From: Xylogone sp. PMI_703
Lineage: Eukaryota > Ascomycota > Leotiomycetes
Reading direction: 5' to 3'
Length of the DNA stretch: 64,000 bases
Assembly: GCA_021399445.1 (NCBI GenBank)
Contig: JAJTUQ010000001.1
Coordinates: 7,874,001-7,938,000 of the forward strand
A program made the position numbers and the translations under genes. Below the pieces are notes generated by a model that worked only from the letters and a program-made list of their open reading frames with translations, was not told where the DNA came from and did not search any database. Positions 60,278 to 64,000 of this stretch are shown here, in pieces. The first letter of the stretch is position 1. Each line of letters begins with the position of its first letter.

Positions 60278-61105
60278 CTAATAAACGCTGATTGCGGTTA
60301 TTAAGCCTTGATTCCGTTGAGGGAGGTAGAAGCCCTCCTCGAGGAATGTTTGTTGTTCTTGGGGCGGTATCGATGCGGCCTCTTGCTCTGTGGCCTTCGG
60401 GTACATGCCTGTTGTGGCGATCTGCTGCTTCTGCTTGGTGGTGAAGGTCTTGAGGACGGTGGAGGGTGGAGATGGAGGCATGGACTCGTCTTCGGATGAA
60501 TCCGAGTCGTGGTCGAGCTCAGGAGGCTGTTGTGCTGATCGAGATGGAGTGAGCTTGAGTTGCAGGCCCTCGATGTCCTCCTCCTCATCGTCATAGTCTT
60601 CCTCCTCTTCAGGTGATGAGATGGGTGAGAGTGTGTTCTGTGATTGGACTCGATGTAAGGAGGTAAAGCCCTCGGAGTCGAGGTCATAGTCGTCATCTGA
60701 GTCGTAGTCGCTGTCTTCGGAAGAGGAGTCCGAGTCGACATCCTCAGCTTGCCAGTCCTCTTCTGGCTCTTCTACAACGGCATCGGCCCATTGGATGTGT
60801 CTGCGCTCTTCACTTCGGGTGTTCTTGGTGCTCTTGATGGATTGGTTGAACCAGGTCTCTTGTTCCCTCTCAGCCTCGGCGAGCTCGAGCATCAATGAGT
60901 CGAGGAGGTTGGCGTGGCCGACGAGCAGGCGGAGGTTGTGATCAGCGCGGGCAGCCTCGTGCGAGAGCTTGCCTCGGGCCGTGTGGGCCAAGTAGTAAGT
61001 CTGAGTGATGGACATAGTCTTTCTCTTGAGGGAGAAGGGAGCTGGTGCTGATGATGAGGAAGTGGAAGAAAGGGGAGAAAGCGGTGATCTGGAAGTGGTC
61101 GACAT
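60278..61105 (-). CDS. Acidic protein with N-terminal helix domain, unknown
   Basis: Intronless, 275 aa. After a Ser-rich start (residues 1-30) comes a well-structured helical segment, SITQTYYLAHTARGKLSHEA, ARADHNLRLLVGHANLLDSL, MLELAEAEREQETWFNQS, then RRHIQWADAVVEEPEEDW. The remainder is a long acidic/Ser region (DSDSSSEDSDYDSDDDYDLD) and a conserved-looking C-terminal end FLEEGFYLPQRNQGLITAISVY. I recall proteins with this N-terminal block in many Pezizomycotina annotated only as hypothetical. Large gene-free flanks with TACTGTA motifs suggest complex regulation, which is an inference. A nuclear or regulatory role would fit the acidic tail; nothing proves it. Confidence 0.82.
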   Translation of the reverse strand: MSTTSRSPLSPLSSTSSSSAPAPFSLKRKTMSITQTYYLAHTARGKLSHEAARADHNLRLLVGHANLLDSLMLELAEAEREQETWFNQSIKSTKNTRSEERRHIQWADAVVEEPEEDWQAEDVDSDSSSEDSDYDSDDDYDLDSEGFTSLHRVQSQNTLSPISSPEEEEDYDDEEEDIEGLQLKLTPSRSAQQPPELDHDSDSSEDESMPPSPPSTVLKTFTTKQKQQIATTGMYPKATEQEAASIPPQEQQTFLEEGFYLPQRNQGLITAISVY

Positions 61106-64000
61106 TTTTGTATTGGGGTGTATGCAATAATTATGTGTGAGTCAAGGGCAGCCTCTGAGGTTGCTGCAGGACAGAGGGCCGATATAGGCTCGTGCTGCTG
61201 CCGGGGAAGCGGTGATGACTACTCAGGGCGGACGGCAGTCGGCAGGCAGTTGCTTTTGTAGGGAACCCAAGCGCCAGGCAGTCAAGCAGAGTGAATAGGT
61301 GTGTTTTGACTGGTTAGTGTTCAGTGTTTCTCGAGTCTGGTCTGTAAAACTAGGTGAATGCGTAGTTTTAAGTAAGATTTATTATTCTCGAGGATTGGTG
61401 TTTCGACTTGGTGGATAGGTGAAAAGGTCAAGCTCGAGGAATGGGCGGAGGGATGGTCATCTTTGTATTCCAGCTGATTTGGTTCTCGCCCGCAACGAGA
61501 GGGACACGGAGTTTCGGATTGCAGGGCTCTGCTCACAGCATTACGACCGACAAATCCGTGGGGACCCAAGGACCCCTGTTGGGCGCTGGTGGTCGGTGGG
61601 AAAGATTCAGCCGAGCCAGACTCTAGTGCTCTACTGCGGTACTGTACGGGTAACACTCTATTACTGTACACGGTCGCTGCTGGTGCTGGCAACTCTTGCT
61701 GTGCCCTCGCCGCTTTTCCCACCAAGCCCATTTGCGCCTGGCCCTTGGCGTTTTCCCGCCGGCGTCGTGACCGTCGTCGACATCATCTATCCTGAGTTGG
61801 CCCGCATGCCCATGCCCTCCCCGTTCTGGGCTCGCGCTCGCACTTCTCGGACTTCCGTTTCGTAAGCATTCGGCCCAAGCAGCCATGCCAGACAAGCCAG
61901 ACACGTCCTCTCTCTGTGCTCTTTTCTCGTTGCCGCATGAGCCAACGAGTCATTCCCTCGCTCTCTCACTCCGCATTCCCACGATTAATCATTCCTCATC
62001 ACTCATCATTCCTCACTCATCCTGGCATCCTGCTGGCTGCTGGCTGCTGGCTGCTGGCTGCTCTACTCTTAGCTCCTAGCTCCTAGCTCCTACTTCCTAA
62101 CTCCTCAGGCCGCGAGACGGTTATACGGTTTTACGCTGCACCCAAGCCCGCTGAGCCTTGCCTGTGCCCTTTCGCTGCTTAAACTCTGCTTAACTCAGTT
62201 AACTGCGATGGCACGAATCAAATCTCCGCCCTCTAACTCCATGGATCGCCCTTCCTGCCTGCGGGTGATTACTATTACTGTCCTCATTAAGTTAAATTCG
62301 TTCGCCCTGCCGTATGACTGTCCGCTATCCGTACGTACCTGGCTACGACCGTACTGTAACTAACTAATCAATCATCAACGCCGCTTAGCTTTTCTGCTCT
62401 GACTCTTACCTCATCCTCTTCCTTAATCCAGCATTTGGTGACTTCCCACTTCGGATGACAAACCCATCGCTTTCGCATTCTCCCACAAATTCAAATCTCA
62501 AATTCCCCCATGCCGCGTTTACAAAGCAAGCGCACGCAGATCTCTTCGTAATCAACTATGAACCCAGACTCGAAGAGAACCTCATCGCAACTTCCACCTA
62601 ATAAGCAATGGAGCTGCATCAGACCATTTTCCAGATTGCGACATCGTAGATTTGTAACTAGGATAAAAAAACAATACTATACTATACACAAACCCCCACT
62701 AACAATCTACGAAATACAGTACTGTGCAGCTCCAATTACTCGCTTGACTCGCTCGTCTCGCGTGTTTTGCTGAATGATTGCTCTTTTCAGGCGACTGCTG
62801 CTGAACTGTCTCAATTTTCCCTTCGCAGTCTTGCCCCAAACGGGTAGTGCTCAGCCAGACTGCCGCATCTCCGCCTGAGTCGATCCTGATAAGATGAAAA
62901 AGATGTACCTTTTCTGGCGTCTGCTCAGCAGCCTCCACCGCAAAGCTACCTTCTCCAGGCATGCAGATCAAGCCTCGCAATATCGCGACATTCAGTCCTG
63001 ACTCAGCCTCCAAAGGGCGACGAAGCATTCGTGCTGCAAGATTGCCCTCGCGTACCCCGACCTTTAATCTCAGATGTGGTGTTTTACGAGGCAGCGAATA
63101 CGCATCAATTGGTGGCCGACACATCGCATGTCGTATCCCTCCCCCAAATTATTGAAGCTGCTACAAAACAAAAACTACTGGCATCAAATTTAACCTTACA
63201 CACTATTGTGGACTCCACGGGCTCCACAATTGAGCTCTCAACAGCATCAGCCACACTCGTGCGCTGAGATTGCCGAATTGGGATCCATTGCACGACTCTT
63301 TCTCAAATCATTCCTCGCCCTCTCGTTGGCTGGCTTACGACTTTTTGCGGCGTAAGTCAGCAAGGCTGCCGTCAAAATAAAATTGGGCAATCAGATCTCG
63401 CTGGCCGTTCTGGCCTTGGGGATTGCTGCCAAGAGATCCGCAGCACCTCCACACGAACAGCGCAACCAGCACAACAGCTGGTGCGCACGTAAGCCTCTTG
63501 AAAGTTGATACGTATCAAAACGCGGATATAGGAAACCAACAGCGCCGTACTTGCGACCGCCCTGTCCTTTTGCCCAGCTCCTGAGCCATATCGATGCAGT
63601 AACTGCAGTAACTGTGCTGCCCCTTAGGACGGCAGCTTATGCTTATCCCGCCTTTTGACTGCTTACCGGTGCTTACCATCCTGGCCTGATTGCTCAATTT
63701 GTGTACACGTCGAGTGTCCTACCCCTCGCAGAGAGGCGGTGACTCTTTCTAGCCGTTTGCAGTCTGCTATGCGGTGTTCGGTGTTCGTTTTGCTGCAAAG
63801 GTGCGGGTTGGCCAATTCAGAGATGCCTGAAACCTTAGCATTGACACGTAATCGACTGCATACCTGCTGGAGATGGCTCAGGCTCGGTCAGGGTACTTCA
63901 CCTGTAACTGTTGCGAGGTCAGGTGCCTCGCTGTTTTCGCTGCCTTCGCTACCCTCGCTTTCGCTTTCGCATCTTGCGATTGCCGGATCTGGATCTAACT
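61106..64000. other. Promoter region and 2.9-kb gene-free end of window
   Basis: Upstream region of the acidic-protein gene. Contains the 7-bp tandem repeats at 62029-62097 and TACTGTA words near 61640-61670, 62350, 62716 and 63600. Pyrimidine-rich; no gene was recognised, though one may begin beyond 64000. Confidence 0.5.
62029..62097. repeat. Two adjacent 7-bp minisatellites: CTGCTGG units then AGCTCCT units
   Basis: About 34 bp of a CTGCTGG period-7 array (62029-62062) followed by AGCTCCT units (62070-62097). Confidence 0.85.

Overview
The window is nuclear DNA from a filamentous ascomycete (Pezizomycotina). Genes are spread over both strands and carry many short introns of about 50-70 bp with GT..AG borders. 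The proteins are typical of that group: Ale1, Nta1, Vps45, CDK11, eIF3L, a fungal universal-stress protein and Ser-rich membrane proteins. The ribosomal protein eS1 sequence looks closest to what I know from Leotiomycetes, but the class-level placement is only a guess. All gene models were spliced by eye; those of known families keep frame across every junction.

Layout. 1-2078 (+): 3' part of URC1, a GTP-cyclohydrolase-II-like uracil catabolism gene. 3792-4239 (+): small unknown protein. 5041-6111 (+): ribosomal protein eS1. 6510-7380 (+): Rab-type GTPase. 7623-8990 (-): mitochondrial alpha/beta hydrolase of the ABHD11 type. 9389-11220 (-) VPS45 and 11635-13475 (+) ALE1 are divergent. 14343-17190 (-): 910-aa Ser-rich membrane protein. 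17708-18123 (-): tentative small gene. 19461-19979 (-): beta-trefoil-like protein. 21123-22560 (+): NTA1. 22561-28262 is nearly gene-free; it holds a coding relic and a strongly structured GC-rich element at 24602-24787. 28263-29707 (+) and 31511-33339 (-) are convergent paralogues encoding 12-cysteine type I membrane proteins. 33340-38694 is a 5.4-kb stretch without a convincing gene. 38695-40359 (-) NDUFAF7 and 40539-42030 (+) CDK11 are divergent, 179 bp apart. 42388-43309 (-): secreted/membrane Ser/Thr-rich protein. 44259-46155 (-): universal-stress-domain protein. 46783-48311 (-): eIF3L. 49199-50813 (+): intron-rich RRM protein. 51368-52999 (-): GPHR/GPR89-like membrane protein. 53486-54562 (-): degenerate short-chain dehydrogenase. 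54563-60277 is gene-free. 60278-61105 (-): acidic unknown protein. 61106-64000 shows no gene.

Most genes are housekeeping functions (translation, vesicle traffic, lipid remodelling, mitochondrial assembly, N-degron, cell cycle or splicing kinase) with no operon-like logic. The best candidates for something new are the convergent pair of 12-Cys membrane proteins, the 24.6-kb structured element with mutually exclusive stems, the SDR that has lost its catalytic residues, and the TACTGTA-rich intergenic DNA around the acidic protein gene. No tRNA, rRNA, CRISPR array or intact transposon was recognised.
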